This document shows positions 45,088 through 54,008 of a DNA stretch of 64,000 bases, one piece after another. A model generated the notes under the pieces. The model made no database searches, was not told where the DNA came from, and saw nothing but the letters and a program-made list of their open reading frames with translations. Location of the stretch: the NCBI GenBank assembly GCA_022843745.1, contig JALHNB010000013.1:100716-164715 (forward strand). The letters are read 5' to 3'. The first letter of the stretch is position 1. Each line of letters begins with the position of its first letter. The stretch is from Anaerolineae bacterium (GTDB taxonomy: Bacteria; Chloroflexota; Anaerolineae; Aggregatilineales; Phototrophicaceae). A program made the translations under genes and the position numbers.

Positions 45088-46578
45088 ATGCCCAAAATTT
45101 TGATTGCCGAATGCAGACAGGAAGTTTCGACCTTTAACCCTGTCCTGAGCAGCTACGCCGATTTTACGATTACCTATGGCGAGGACGTTTTAAATTTGCA
45201 TCGCGGTGTACGGTTTGAAATCGCCGGTGCGCTGTCGGTGTTTGATGCGCGAGACGATGTGCAGCTTGTGCCGACCTACAGCGCACTGTCGATCACATCC
45301 GGTGGGACGCTGAGGGCTGCGGATTTTCGGCGTATTGCCGACGAATTTTTGAGTGCGATCCGCTCTGCGCCGCCCGTCGATGGTGTCTATTTTTCGCTGC
45401 ATGGCGCGATGGCTTCTGAAGATGAAGACGATCCTGAAGGCTATCTCCTGGCCGAGACGCGCAAAATTCTCGGCGAGTCGATTCCGATTGTCGTCTCGCT
45501 CGACTTGCACGGCATTCTGACGGATCGTATGCTGCAACACAGCGACGCGATTGTCGCTTATCACACCTATCCACACGTCGATTTTATCGAAACGGGTGTG
45601 CGTTCAGCGAATTTGCTGCTCAAAATTCTGGCAGGCGAGGCCAAACCCGTGACCGCGCGGGTGTTTATCCCGGCGCTGGTACGCGGCAATGAGTTGATTA
45701 CCGAAACAGGCTTATTTGGGCGTTCGATCCGCGCGGCGCAGGCTATCGAAAATAGCGAAGGCGGACTCTCGGCGGGGATGTTCATTGGCAACCCGTTTAC
45801 CGACGTTTCCAAATTGGGTTCGAGCAGTTTTGTGGTCACCAACGACGACCAGGCGCGTGCTGAACGCGAGGCATTGAAAATCGCCAACGATTTCTGGGTG
45901 GTGCGCGAAAAATTGCAGCAGCCGCTTGTTAGCCTGGACGAAGCCGTGAAAGTCGCGATGGAAACCAAAGGCACGGTGATTCTGACCGATGCCGCCGACG
46001 CGACCAGTTCCGGCGCTTCCGGCGACAGCAACGCGATTTTACGTGCGCTGGTAGAGGCTGGCTATCAGGGCAAGGCGCTGCTGCCGATTGTCGATCCGCC
46101 CGCTGTTGAGGCGGCTTTTAAAGCCGGGATTGGCGGCATTGTAAAAACAACCGTCGGTGGCGCACTGGATTCAAAACGTTTTAGACCGCTGCCCATCGAA
46201 GCGCGTGTCAGAATGTTGTCCGATGGCTCATTTGTCAACGAGTCGCACGGGACAATCTGGAATGGGGGCAATACGGCGGTGCTGGAAATGGGCAATTACA
46301 CGATGGTCGTGACCACCCGCGCGGTCAGCCTTTATGACCGTTCGATTTTTCTGGCGCATGGGCAAGATCCGCACAATTTCGACGCGATTGTCGTCAAGTC
46401 GCCGCACTGTCAGCCGCGATTCTTCAAGGATTGGGCAGCGCAAATTGTCAATATCGACGCACCCGGCTCGACCAGCGCCAATCTGCCCTATCTGGGACAC
46501 ACTCACTGCCCCAGACCGATTTTCCCGCTGGATAACGATGTGACGTTTGAGCCAAAGGTGAGTATTTTCCGGCGGTAG
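45088..46578 (+). CDS. M81-family metallopeptidase (MlrC-like)
   Basis: A 496-residue protein of the MlrC/microcystinase C family: N-terminal IAECRQEVSTFNPVLSSYADF, then GVYFSLHGAM, VVSLDLHGILT and VAYHTYPHVDFIETG supply the candidate metal ligands. The C-terminal domain has TDAADATSSGASGDSNAILRAL and KSPHCQPRF. In spite of the family name, real microcystin cleavage is known from few members; here the likely substrate is an amide or small peptide. Starts ATG 45088 with AAGGAAC ahead. Confidence 0.85.
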   Translation: MPKILIAECRQEVSTFNPVLSSYADFTITYGEDVLNLHRGVRFEIAGALSVFDARDDVQLVPTYSALSITSGGTLRAADFRRIADEFLSAIRSAPPVDGVYFSLHGAMASEDEDDPEGYLLAETRKILGESIPIVVSLDLHGILTDRMLQHSDAIVAYHTYPHVDFIETGVRSANLLLKILAGEAKPVTARVFIPALVRGNELITETGLFGRSIRAAQAIENSEGGLSAGMFIGNPFTDVSKLGSSSFVVTNDDQARAEREALKIANDFWVVREKLQQPLVSLDEAVKVAMETKGTVILTDAADATSSGASGDSNAILRALVEAGYQGKALLPIVDPPAVEAAFKAGIGGIVKTTVGGALDSKRFRPLPIEARVRMLSDGSFVNESHGTIWNGGNTAVLEMGNYTMVVTTRAVSLYDRSIFLAHGQDPHNFDAIVVKSPHCQPRFFKDWAAQIVNIDAPGSTSANLPYLGHTHCPRPIFPLDNDVTFEPKVSIFRR

Positions 46579-46581
46579 AAA

Positions 46582-47469
46582 TTACCGTCTCGGCTCCATC
46601 CCATGGTCGACAATCGGCACGCGTGGGTCTTTGAACGTCCAGGTATTTTTCACCCAGGCGTAATCCGGGTCATCGCTGTTGGCGAGGGACTGCGCCGAAC
46701 CCGCCAGGAAATTGAGATAATAGCTGGTGTAACCGTGTGCGCTGACAACCGGGTGATAGCCCTCCGGCACAAGTACCGCGTCATGCTGCTGCGTCATCAT
46801 CACAGCGTCGATGTGGCGGTCATCGGTATACACGCGCTGGTAAGCGTAGCCGCCGGGACGGTCAAATTTGTAGAAGTAAATTTCTTCGAGGTCAGCTTCG
46901 AGCAGCGTCCCATTTTCATCGACACGGTGAATATCGTGCTTGTGGGGCGGGTAGCTCGACCAGTTGCCGCTGGGTGTGTAAACCTCGACGGCGACAATTT
47001 TGTGGCAGTTGAATCCCGGCGGAAGGATGCCGTTGATCTGGCGTGAAGCATTACCGCCGCCGCGCAGCTCAACCGGACTCTGCGCAGGCGTGACCAACTG
47101 CGCCGGATAATCGCGATCTGTCGCCACCCAGCACGACGCGACCTCAAAATTATCCGTCAGCGCCTCAATCGTAAATTCGGTGCGGCGCGGCAGATAAACA
47201 GCGTAGGGCATCCCGCTAAAAACATTCGGACGGCGACCAACGTTCTCAAAATTTCCCGCGCTGGTGCGGAAATTCGCGACCCCGCCTAAAATCACTGACG
47301 CATGTTCGGATTCTTCGGTATTGCCACTGTAGGTTTCGCCCTTGTTCAGCCGCAGCGCCGCCATGTTGAGATGTTCCCATCCAGCTTGCTCCACGCTCAC
47401 ACTGGCGAAAATCCCGCTTTTCCCCTCGTCTTTGGAACGGACGAGCATTGTTTCTGCTGTATAGTTCAT
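46582..47469 (-). CDS. iolB: 5-deoxy-glucuronate isomerase
   Basis: Cupin-fold isomerase of myo-inositol catabolism, turning 5-deoxy-glucuronate into 5-dehydro-2-deoxygluconate. Typical segments are ALRLNKGETYSGNTEESEHA, YLPRRTEFTIEA, NWSSYPPHKHDIHRVDENG (with metal-binding His), and VLVPEGYHPVVSAHGYTSYYLNFLAG. I choose ATG 47469, preceded by AAGAGGA, rather than an upstream codon at 47511. Length 295. It runs away from the M81 gene and towards it is convergent. Confidence 0.93.
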   Translation of the reverse strand: MNYTAETMLVRSKDEGKSGIFASVSVEQAGWEHLNMAALRLNKGETYSGNTEESEHASVILGGVANFRTSAGNFENVGRRPNVFSGMPYAVYLPRRTEFTIEALTDNFEVASCWVATDRDYPAQLVTPAQSPVELRGGGNASRQINGILPPGFNCHKIVAVEVYTPSGNWSSYPPHKHDIHRVDENGTLLEADLEEIYFYKFDRPGGYAYQRVYTDDRHIDAVMMTQQHDAVLVPEGYHPVVSAHGYTSYYLNFLAGSAQSLANSDDPDYAWVKNTWTFKDPRVPIVDHGMEPRR

Positions 47470-47496
47470 GTTGTCCTCTTTTAATGCCAAAGATTT

Positions 47497-47590
47497 GACG
47501 CAAAGGCGCAAAGAACGCTAAGAAACGCAAAGGATTATTTTCAATTTATTTCTTTGCTAACTTTGCGCCCCTCTGCGCCTTTGCGTTAAA
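47497..47590. repeat. ACGCAAAG-family imperfect inverted repeat
   Basis: ACGCAAAGGCGCAAAGAACG (from 47498) and the complement side CTTTGCGCCCCTCTGCGCCT (from 47561), followed by TTGCGTTAAA to 47590, pair imperfectly. Lies between iolC and iolB on the minus strand, within their transcript. Confidence 0.65.
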
Positions 47591-47600
47591 ACTATTTTCT

Positions 47601-48614
47601 TCAATCCAACCCACCATATGACTCAACGAACGCCTCGATCTCCGGCATCGTTGGCATGAAATTCGCGCAGCCGTGCTTGGTGACGACAATTGCGCCGCAA
47701 GCATTCCCCAGCCGCGCCGAACGATACAGACTCCAGCCTTTGACATAGCCATAAATGAAGCCCGCGCCAAACGCATCGCCCGCGCCGAGGATATTGTAAA
47801 TTTCGACGGGGAAGCCGGGAACTTCAGTTACAGTGCCGTTTTTCTCGTGAATCCGCGCACCGTGCTGGCCTCGTTTTTCGATGACGATTTCCGGCCCCAT
47901 GCTCAAAAATTGCTGGATCGCGCTGGCGGTATCGCCTGCCACTTTGGTATCGGAAACCTGCGAATGCGTCAGGCTCATCTGGCTCGTATCCGTCAGCATC
48001 GCCGCGTTGATCTCGTCTACTGTGCCGATTACCAGATCGACCAGCCGCGCCGCCGAACGAACCGTCACGCCGAATGCCCGCGCATCATGCCATTGGTCAG
48101 GCCGGAAGTCGATGTCGAGGACGACTTTTGCGCCTGCCTGCCGTGCCACTTCCGCCGCGAACATCGTTGCGCTCCGGCTCGGCTCTTTGCAAAGATTCGT
48201 TCCGGCGAACTGAAACACTTCACAATCCCTTACAGGCGAGGCCAGTACATCGTCAATCGTCATTTCGATGTCGGCGCAGTTGTCGCGATAATACACCAGC
48301 GGAAATTTATCCGGCGGCTCGATCCCCAGGACGACGGCGCTGGTACGATGACCGGGTTTGCGTGGGCTGTATTTGGTTTCGACACCCTCGTTGTTGAGAA
48401 AATTCAGGATGAAATCGCCCACCGGATCAACGCCTAGCCCGGTCAGCAGCGCCGTATTTAACCCCAAACGATGCGCGCCAACGCTGATATTGGTGGGTGA
48501 GCCGCCCACATAGGCCGCGAAACTGGTGATATTGACGAACGGTGAGCCAACATCGTTGGAGTAGAGATCAATTGAACTTCGCCCCATATGAAGGCTGTCA
48601 TAAGTTTTACTCAA
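47601..48614 (-). CDS. iolC: 5-dehydro-2-deoxygluconokinase
   Basis: PfkB-fold kinase that phosphorylates 5-dehydro-2-deoxygluconate in inositol catabolism. N-terminal MGRSSIDLYSNDVGSPFVNITSFAAYVGGSPTNISVGAHRLG is characteristic of IolC; the ATP/catalytic signature NILGAGDAFGAGFIYG lies near the C-terminus. Length 337. It precedes iolB on the same strand, separated by the repeat at 47497, and is divergent from the LLM oxidoreductase. Confidence 0.93.
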   Translation of the reverse strand: MSKTYDSLHMGRSSIDLYSNDVGSPFVNITSFAAYVGGSPTNISVGAHRLGLNTALLTGLGVDPVGDFILNFLNNEGVETKYSPRKPGHRTSAVVLGIEPPDKFPLVYYRDNCADIEMTIDDVLASPVRDCEVFQFAGTNLCKEPSRSATMFAAEVARQAGAKVVLDIDFRPDQWHDARAFGVTVRSAARLVDLVIGTVDEINAAMLTDTSQMSLTHSQVSDTKVAGDTASAIQQFLSMGPEIVIEKRGQHGARIHEKNGTVTEVPGFPVEIYNILGAGDAFGAGFIYGYVKGWSLYRSARLGNACGAIVVTKHGCANFMPTMPEIEAFVESYGGLD

Positions 48615-48661
48615 GATAAAATCCTTTTGAATAGCATGGATCGTTTTTTATTCGAAGTTAC

Positions 48662-48688
48662 TTGTTACAATATTCGGCGGAGTATACT
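48662..48688 (+). promoter_or_regulatory. Candidate promoter in the iolC/LLM divergent region
   Basis: TTGTTA (48662-48667) and TATACT (48683-48688) face the LLM gene with a short 15-base spacer. The same 144-base region must also hold the iolC promoter and probably a shared inositol operator. Weak prediction. Confidence 0.25.
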
Positions 48689-48758
48689 GAATTTTTGAAG
48701 GATTAAAAATACAAGCTTTGCTTGAAGCTTTTCTTTTGCAGGATGGAGAATCACACTT

Positions 48759-49679
48759 ATGACCGTAGATTTTGGACTCGCTTTAGTTGAAGCGCACCCG
48801 AAAAGCCATCTCACCAAATGGATGGATGATCTCGATTTTTTGCTGCCACAGCTTGAAGGACACTTTAAGAGCCTGTGGATGACTGATCATTTTTTCTGGG
48901 GTGAACAGTACGCCTATGAATGCTGGACGGTGATGACTTACCTCGCGGCAAAATGGCCGAATTTTGACGTTGGCTCGATGGTTCTCGGCCAGAATTACCG
49001 CAATCCGGCGCTGCTGGCGAAGATGGCGGCGACGCTTCAGGTGTTTTCGCAGGGACGGCTGCACCTCGGTGTCGGCATAGGCTGGAAAGAGGACGAATAT
49101 CGCGGCTATGGTTACGATATGCCATCTACACCCGTTCGCATCGAGCAGTTGGACGACACCTATGAAATTTTGAAACGCTTGTGGACTCAGCCCGGTAAAG
49201 TGACCTATCACGGCAAGCATTACAGCATCACCGATGCGATTCTGGAGCCGAAGCCCGACCCGCTGCCGACTCTGCTGTACGGCGGTGGCGGCGAAAAAAC
49301 GATGATGCTGGCGGCACGTCACTGCGACTGGTGGAATCTATCGGATGCGAGTATCGGCAAGTTTAAAGAGCGTTCGGCTATTTTGAACCGTCATTGTGAG
49401 ACGATTGGACGTGACCCGACCAGCATCCGCAAAACGTGGTTCGGGCGCGTCGTGACAGGCAGATCGCAGGCGGAAATCCGTGCGTTGGCGACCTCTGTTC
49501 CGGGGCGCAACTACACAACCGATAACGCATTCGTCGGTACACCCAGTGAAATTGTCGAGCAAATGTCCGAATTTGTCGATGCAGGTGCAAGCTACTTTAT
49601 GATCGACATTTTGGGATTGCCAGATAAAGATATTCTGGGGATGCTGCTGGAAGATATTTTGCCGAAGGTAAGTTCATAA
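48759..49679 (+). CDS. LLM-class (luciferase-like) F420-dependent oxidoreductase
   Basis: TIM-barrel flavin/F420 oxidoreductase. Signature segments are LWMTDHFFWGEQ, LAAKWPNFDVGSMVLGQNYRNPALLAKMAATLQVFSQGRLHLGVGIGWKEDEYRGYGYD (taken in pieces), and LYGGGGEKTMMLAARHCDWWN. Length 306 is typical. Its position between iolC and the inositol genes suggests a redox step in a related sugar pathway, which is inference; F420 versus FMN use cannot be told with certainty from the sequence. Confidence 0.85.
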   Translation: MTVDFGLALVEAHPKSHLTKWMDDLDFLLPQLEGHFKSLWMTDHFFWGEQYAYECWTVMTYLAAKWPNFDVGSMVLGQNYRNPALLAKMAATLQVFSQGRLHLGVGIGWKEDEYRGYGYDMPSTPVRIEQLDDTYEILKRLWTQPGKVTYHGKHYSITDAILEPKPDPLPTLLYGGGGEKTMMLAARHCDWWNLSDASIGKFKERSAILNRHCETIGRDPTSIRKTWFGRVVTGRSQAEIRALATSVPGRNYTTDNAFVGTPSEIVEQMSEFVDAGASYFMIDILGLPDKDILGMLLEDILPKVSS

Positions 49680-49760
49680 AATGTCTTTAAAAAGACGATT
49701 GGAATAACTCGACATAATTCTGATTGTGTTATGCAGATTTGGAAACAGGTAGGTGAGATT

Positions 49761-51137
49761 ATGAAAATTAAGCAAATTTCAGTTAGTAATCTTTTCGGTT
49801 TATTCAACCATGTGATTCCCTTGAATACTGAGGAAAGAATAACAGTTATTCACGGCCCCAATGGTTCAGGAAAAACCGTATTATTACGAATGATTGACGG
49901 GATATTTAAGTCAGATTTTAGTGTGTTCCGCACTATTCCGTTTGATGAATTCCGAATTGATTTTACTAATGGTGTTGGATTCGGTGTTGAAGTAGTCATA
50001 AGGACCGAAAAAGAAACGAAAAATTCAAATGAGTTGCGAGTTTTTCGTCAGGAACAATATGCGCAAAAGGAAAGCTTCCCACTTGGGTTAATGAAAAGTT
50101 CGTCTGAGTTTGGCATACGTCAGTCTTTACGAGCTGACAGATACTTGAGCGACTTTATACCAGAATTAAGAAGGATAGATGAAATTACCTGGCGTTATTT
50201 ACCTACAGAAGAAAATCTCTTCATCCGTGATATTCTGGAGCGTTTTGGCAATGCACTCCCAAAAGAAATACAAAACATCCTCTCAAAAGAATTAGAAATA
50301 CCTTCGTGGTTTTTTGAGCTAAGAACCGTGGTTAAAACCCACTTTATACGTACACAACGTTTATTGAGTCAACCTGATCGACGTTCTAGAAGTAACATTG
50401 AAAAAGTTGAGTCAAGACAAGAGAATATGCCAACTGTTGCTAGATACTCTCGTGATCTAGCCAGCAAAATACGCTTTAATCTTGCTGTCTATGCAGAAAG
50501 ATCACAGTCTCTAGATAGAACATTTCCTTATAGATTGGTTGAACATATCACTCAAAGACATCAGCCAAGTAAAAGTTACGAGCAGATTCGTGTTGAATTA
50601 GCTCAGCTAGAGGAGAAACGCTATAGACTGATGACTGCTGGATTATTGGATAAGGAAGATAGGGTACAAATCCCAGCAATAGATGAGCGTTCTCAAGATG
50701 TATTGACTATTTATGTTGCTGATGTGAGTGAAAAACTTGATGTCTTTAACGACATCCTATCTAAAATAGAGCTTTTTAAAAGAATTATTGATGAGAGGTT
50801 TCTATATAAACATATAGTTATTGAAAATAAAGAAGAGGGGTTTATATTTGAGACACCAAAAGGTAGTTCATTATCAACTGAAGATTTGTCCTCAGGTGAA
50901 CAACATGAGCTGATTCTATTTTATGAGTTACTGTTTAACATACATGAAAGCTCGTTTATCCTTATTGATGAACCAGAATTATCTCTTCATGTAGCATGGC
51001 AGTTGAAGTTCTTAGAAGATCTTCAGCGAGTTACTGATTTAGCTAATATCGACGTTTTGATTGCGACACATTCTCCTCAAATTATTCATGATAGTTGGGA
51101 TTTAACGGTTGGGTTGGGTGGGCCAGTAGATGAATAG
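49761..51137 (+). CDS. AAA/ABC-type ATPase of a two-gene defence-like system (AriA-like)
   Basis: An ATPase of the overcoming-lysogenization/Rad50-like AAA_15/AAA_21 group. Walker A HGPNGSGKT is near residue 31, the signature SSGEQHELILFYELL near 378, Walker B FILIDEPELSLH near 400 and the switch histidine ATHSPQIIHD near 434. A charged, helix-rich middle of about 330 residues separates the halves. The ATG 49761 follows AGGTGAG; an upstream in-frame ATG at 49731 has no such site. AT-rich composition sets it apart from its neighbours. Its last eight bases overlap the DUF4435 gene, so they form one operon. The pairing resembles PARIS (AriA/AriB). Confidence 0.82.
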   Translation: MKIKQISVSNLFGLFNHVIPLNTEERITVIHGPNGSGKTVLLRMIDGIFKSDFSVFRTIPFDEFRIDFTNGVGFGVEVVIRTEKETKNSNELRVFRQEQYAQKESFPLGLMKSSSEFGIRQSLRADRYLSDFIPELRRIDEITWRYLPTEENLFIRDILERFGNALPKEIQNILSKELEIPSWFFELRTVVKTHFIRTQRLLSQPDRRSRSNIEKVESRQENMPTVARYSRDLASKIRFNLAVYAERSQSLDRTFPYRLVEHITQRHQPSKSYEQIRVELAQLEEKRYRLMTAGLLDKEDRVQIPAIDERSQDVLTIYVADVSEKLDVFNDILSKIELFKRIIDERFLYKHIVIENKEEGFIFETPKGSSLSTEDLSSGEQHELILFYELLFNIHESSFILIDEPELSLHVAWQLKFLEDLQRVTDLANIDVLIATHSPQIIHDSWDLTVGLGGPVDE

Positions 51138-52026
51138 CCTCAATCTTCAGAAGCTAAATACTCCTAACGAGTATGCAAACTTGGTTCGTATGATGCGTCT
51201 TCAGTACCCAAAACATACTTTCATTATTCTAGAAGGCCCTACAGAATTAAAGATATATCCTAACTATACTCATCCTAAATCTGAAATAATTGTTACAGAT
51301 GGCAGAGAGAAAGCCGTCCAAACATTAAAAATTCTTACTCAAAATGAAAGTGACTCTAGAGGGGTTCTTGCGATCTTAGATGCTGATTTCGACAATATTG
51401 AAGAAAATGAGCCATTCTGTGAGAATTTGTTGCTAACAGACACACATGATATGGAAACTATGATTCTAAATTCACCGGCTCTTGAAAAGGTTCTAAATGA
51501 ATTTAACCCAAGAGTGCGAAAGGCCAATACAAATTACTCAGGTGTTCAGATTCGCGAAATACTGCTCAAAATAGGCCTCTCAGAAGGATATTTACGTTGG
51601 GTTAGTAAAAAACTGAATCTAAATCTTAGTTTTAAGCATATCTCTTTTTCAGAAGAAATCTCAAAAAAGGGCTTTCAAATTGATGAGGCAAGGTTAATAA
51701 ATATAATTCTCGATTCTGCAAAAACTGTTTCGGCGCAACAGCTTCAACAAGAATTAGAAAATCTGAAGAATGATACTCATGACCCCTGGCTAATATGTAA
51801 TGGGCATACTTTGGTCAATATTTTAGCTGTAGTTCTTCCGAGAATTATGCAAGATGAGTTAGGTATTGTAATTAGTGATAGATTAAAAGCTCAGACTCAG
51901 TCGAACGAGTTAGCTCGCAGCCTTCGCCTTGCTTATGAGTTTGCCTTTTTCCAATCAACGCAACTTTTTGCCTCTATTCAAAAATGGGAACAAGCAAATA
52001 TTCCATATAAAGTCTTATCGGTTTAA
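51130..52026 (+). CDS. DUF4435/TOPRIM-like effector (AriB-like)
   Basis: A 298-residue protein with a DUF4435-type TOPRIM-like core. The conserved glutamate is Glu35 in ILEGPTELKIY and the paired aspartates are in LAILDADFDN (Asp84, Asp86, Asp88); LLTDTHDMETM follows near 101-110. These give the E...DxD metal site seen in TOPRIM nucleases. It overlaps the upstream ATPase by eight bases. In PARIS such a protein is the toxin released by the ATPase upon phage infection; whether this one does so is untested. AT-rich like its partner. Confidence 0.8.
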   Translation: MNSLNLQKLNTPNEYANLVRMMRLQYPKHTFIILEGPTELKIYPNYTHPKSEIIVTDGREKAVQTLKILTQNESDSRGVLAILDADFDNIEENEPFCENLLLTDTHDMETMILNSPALEKVLNEFNPRVRKANTNYSGVQIREILLKIGLSEGYLRWVSKKLNLNLSFKHISFSEEISKKGFQIDEARLINIILDSAKTVSAQQLQQELENLKNDTHDPWLICNGHTLVNILAVVLPRIMQDELGIVISDRLKAQTQSNELARSLRLAYEFAFFQSTQLFASIQKWEQANIPYKVLSV

Positions 52027-52042
52027 CCGCATGAGGAATGTA

Positions 52043-53902
52043 ATGAATAAACAACTCACGGTGGCGCAGGCCATCATCTTATTTCTGCAAAATCAATATG
52101 TCGAGCGTGACGGCGAGGAGCAAAAATTTTTCGCCGGATGCTGGGGTATCTTTGGGCATGGCAACGTCGCCGGGATAGGGCAGGCGTTGCAGCAGTATGC
52201 CGATACCTTCCGCTACTACCAGTGCCGCAATGAGCAGGCGATGGTACACAGCGCCGCCGCCTACGCCAAGATGAAAAATCGCCTGCAAGCCTTCGCCTGT
52301 ACCTCGTCCATCGGCCCCGGCGCGACCAACATGATTACGGGTGCAGCCGTTGCCACCGTTAATCGCCTGCCTGTGCTGCTGCTCCCCGGCGATATTTTCG
52401 CCGAACGCATTCAAGCGCCTGTGTTGCAGCAGTTGGAAGCGCTGAATTCGCAGGATATATCGGTCAACGACTGCTTCAAGCCCGTCTCACGTTATTGGGA
52501 TCGCATCAATCGTGCCGAGCAGATCATCACGGCGCTGCCGGAAGCCCTGCGCGTCCTGACCTCCCCAGCGGAAACAGGCGCGGTCACATTGGCGCTACCG
52601 CAAGATGTGCAGACGATGATTTACGATTATCCGGCGGCACTTTTCGAAAAGCGCGTCTGGCACATCCCGCGCAATCGCCCGGATTCTTCACAGCTTCGCA
52701 AAGCTGTCGAGTGGATTCGCGCCAGCAAAAACCCCGTTATCATCGCTGGTGGAGGTGTTATTTACAGCGGCGCGACAGACACGCTGGCTGAATTTGTCGA
52801 AAAAACGGGCATTCCGGTTGGCGAGACGATGGCAGGCAAAGGTTCGCTGCTCTACAACAATTCGCTCAATCTGGGCGCGGTGGGCGTGACGGGGACATTG
52901 GGCGCGAACGTCATGGCGCGTGAAGCTGATCTGGTGATCGGCATCGGTACACGCTACAGCGATTTCACAACCGCTTCAAAAACCGCCTTCCAGCATCCCG
53001 ATGTGCGCTTCATCAACATCAACGTGACCGAATTTGACGCTCACAAGCACAATGCGCTCCCGCTGATCGGCGATGCCAAAGCCACACTCGAAGAATTGAT
53101 CGCCGCATTGCAAGGCTGGCAGGTCGATTCGTCATATCGCGCCCGTGCCACGCAATACAATCGTGAATGGGACGCGGAAGTTGACCGCATCTATAACCTG
53201 GAACACGGCCCGCTGATTAGTCAGGGCGAGGTGATCGGCGTCGTCAATACGCTCTCAAAAGATGAGGATGTGATGGTTTGTGCGGCGGGTAGTCTGCCGG
53301 GTGATCTGCATAAGCTCTGGCGGACGCGCAATCCGAAGGGCTATCATCTCGAATACGGCTTTTCGACAATGGGCTACGAAATCGCGGGCGGCCTGGGCGT
53401 GAAAATGGCTGACCCCTCGCGCGAAGTTTATATCATGGTCGGCGATGCCTCTTATTTGATGATGTCGTCGGAGATCGTTACGGCGGTGCAGGAGGGCATC
53501 AAGCTCAATATTGTGCTGCTGGATAATCACGGCTACGCCAGCATCGGTGGTTTGTCGAAATCAGTCGGCAGCGACGGCTTTGGCACGAAATACCGCTATC
53601 GCAGCGAATCCGGTCAGCTTGACGGTGAGGTTCTGCCCGTTGATTATGGTGCGAATGCTGCCAGCCTGGGTGCGTACCTGATCCGCGCGAATAACAAAGA
53701 CGAATTGGTAAGCGCAATTGAGCAGGCACAAAAAATCGATGAAACCGTATGTATCGTCATCGAGACGGATCGCCGCCAGCGCGTCTCTGGCTACGAATCG
53801 TGGTGGGATGTCGCTGTCGCCGAGGTGTCGGATAATCCCGCTGTGCAGCAGGCACGCGAAAAATATGAAGCCGCCAAAGCCCGCGAACGCCATTTGCTTT
53901 AA
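52043..53902 (+). CDS. iolD: 3D-(3,5/4)-trihydroxycyclohexane-1,2-dione hydrolase
   Basis: TPP-dependent enzyme of myo-inositol catabolism. FFAGCWGIFGHGNVAGIGQAL at the N-terminus, RNEQAMVHSAAAYAKMKNR (glutamate of the TPP site), and the TPP-binding segment VGDASYLMMSSEIVTAVQEG near the C-terminus fit IolD, as does the 619-residue length. I choose ATG 52043 behind GAGGA rather than upstream codons that would overlap the DUF4435 gene. It starts 17 bases behind that gene. Confidence 0.94.
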   Translation: MNKQLTVAQAIILFLQNQYVERDGEEQKFFAGCWGIFGHGNVAGIGQALQQYADTFRYYQCRNEQAMVHSAAAYAKMKNRLQAFACTSSIGPGATNMITGAAVATVNRLPVLLLPGDIFAERIQAPVLQQLEALNSQDISVNDCFKPVSRYWDRINRAEQIITALPEALRVLTSPAETGAVTLALPQDVQTMIYDYPAALFEKRVWHIPRNRPDSSQLRKAVEWIRASKNPVIIAGGGVIYSGATDTLAEFVEKTGIPVGETMAGKGSLLYNNSLNLGAVGVTGTLGANVMAREADLVIGIGTRYSDFTTASKTAFQHPDVRFININVTEFDAHKHNALPLIGDAKATLEELIAALQGWQVDSSYRARATQYNREWDAEVDRIYNLEHGPLISQGEVIGVVNTLSKDEDVMVCAAGSLPGDLHKLWRTRNPKGYHLEYGFSTMGYEIAGGLGVKMADPSREVYIMVGDASYLMMSSEIVTAVQEGIKLNIVLLDNHGYASIGGLSKSVGSDGFGTKYRYRSESGQLDGEVLPVDYGANAASLGAYLIRANNKDELVSAIEQAQKIDETVCIVIETDRRQRVSGYESWWDVAVAEVSDNPAVQQAREKYEAAKARERHLL

Positions 53903-53912
53903 TTTAAATTTG

Positions 53913-53979
53913 AACCACAGAGCCACAGAGGACACGGAGAATCTATAAAAAACTCTGTGTTCTCTGTGCCTTTGTGGTT
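53913..53979. repeat. CACAGAG-family inverted repeat (best copy)
   Basis: AACCACAGAGCCACAGAGGA (from 53913) and the complement CTCTGTGTTCTCTGTGCCTT (from 53953) through TGTGGTT at 53979 pair over most of their length. It lies between iolD and iolE and is the clearest member of its family. Confidence 0.75.
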
Positions 53980-54008
53980 AAAAATCTTTATCTTTGATGA
54001 GGTCAATC

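Noticed and set aside
45088..46578. Naming the M81 gene as a true microcystinase
   Set aside because: Family membership is clear but microcystin cleavage is not implied by the sequence or by the sugar-related context.
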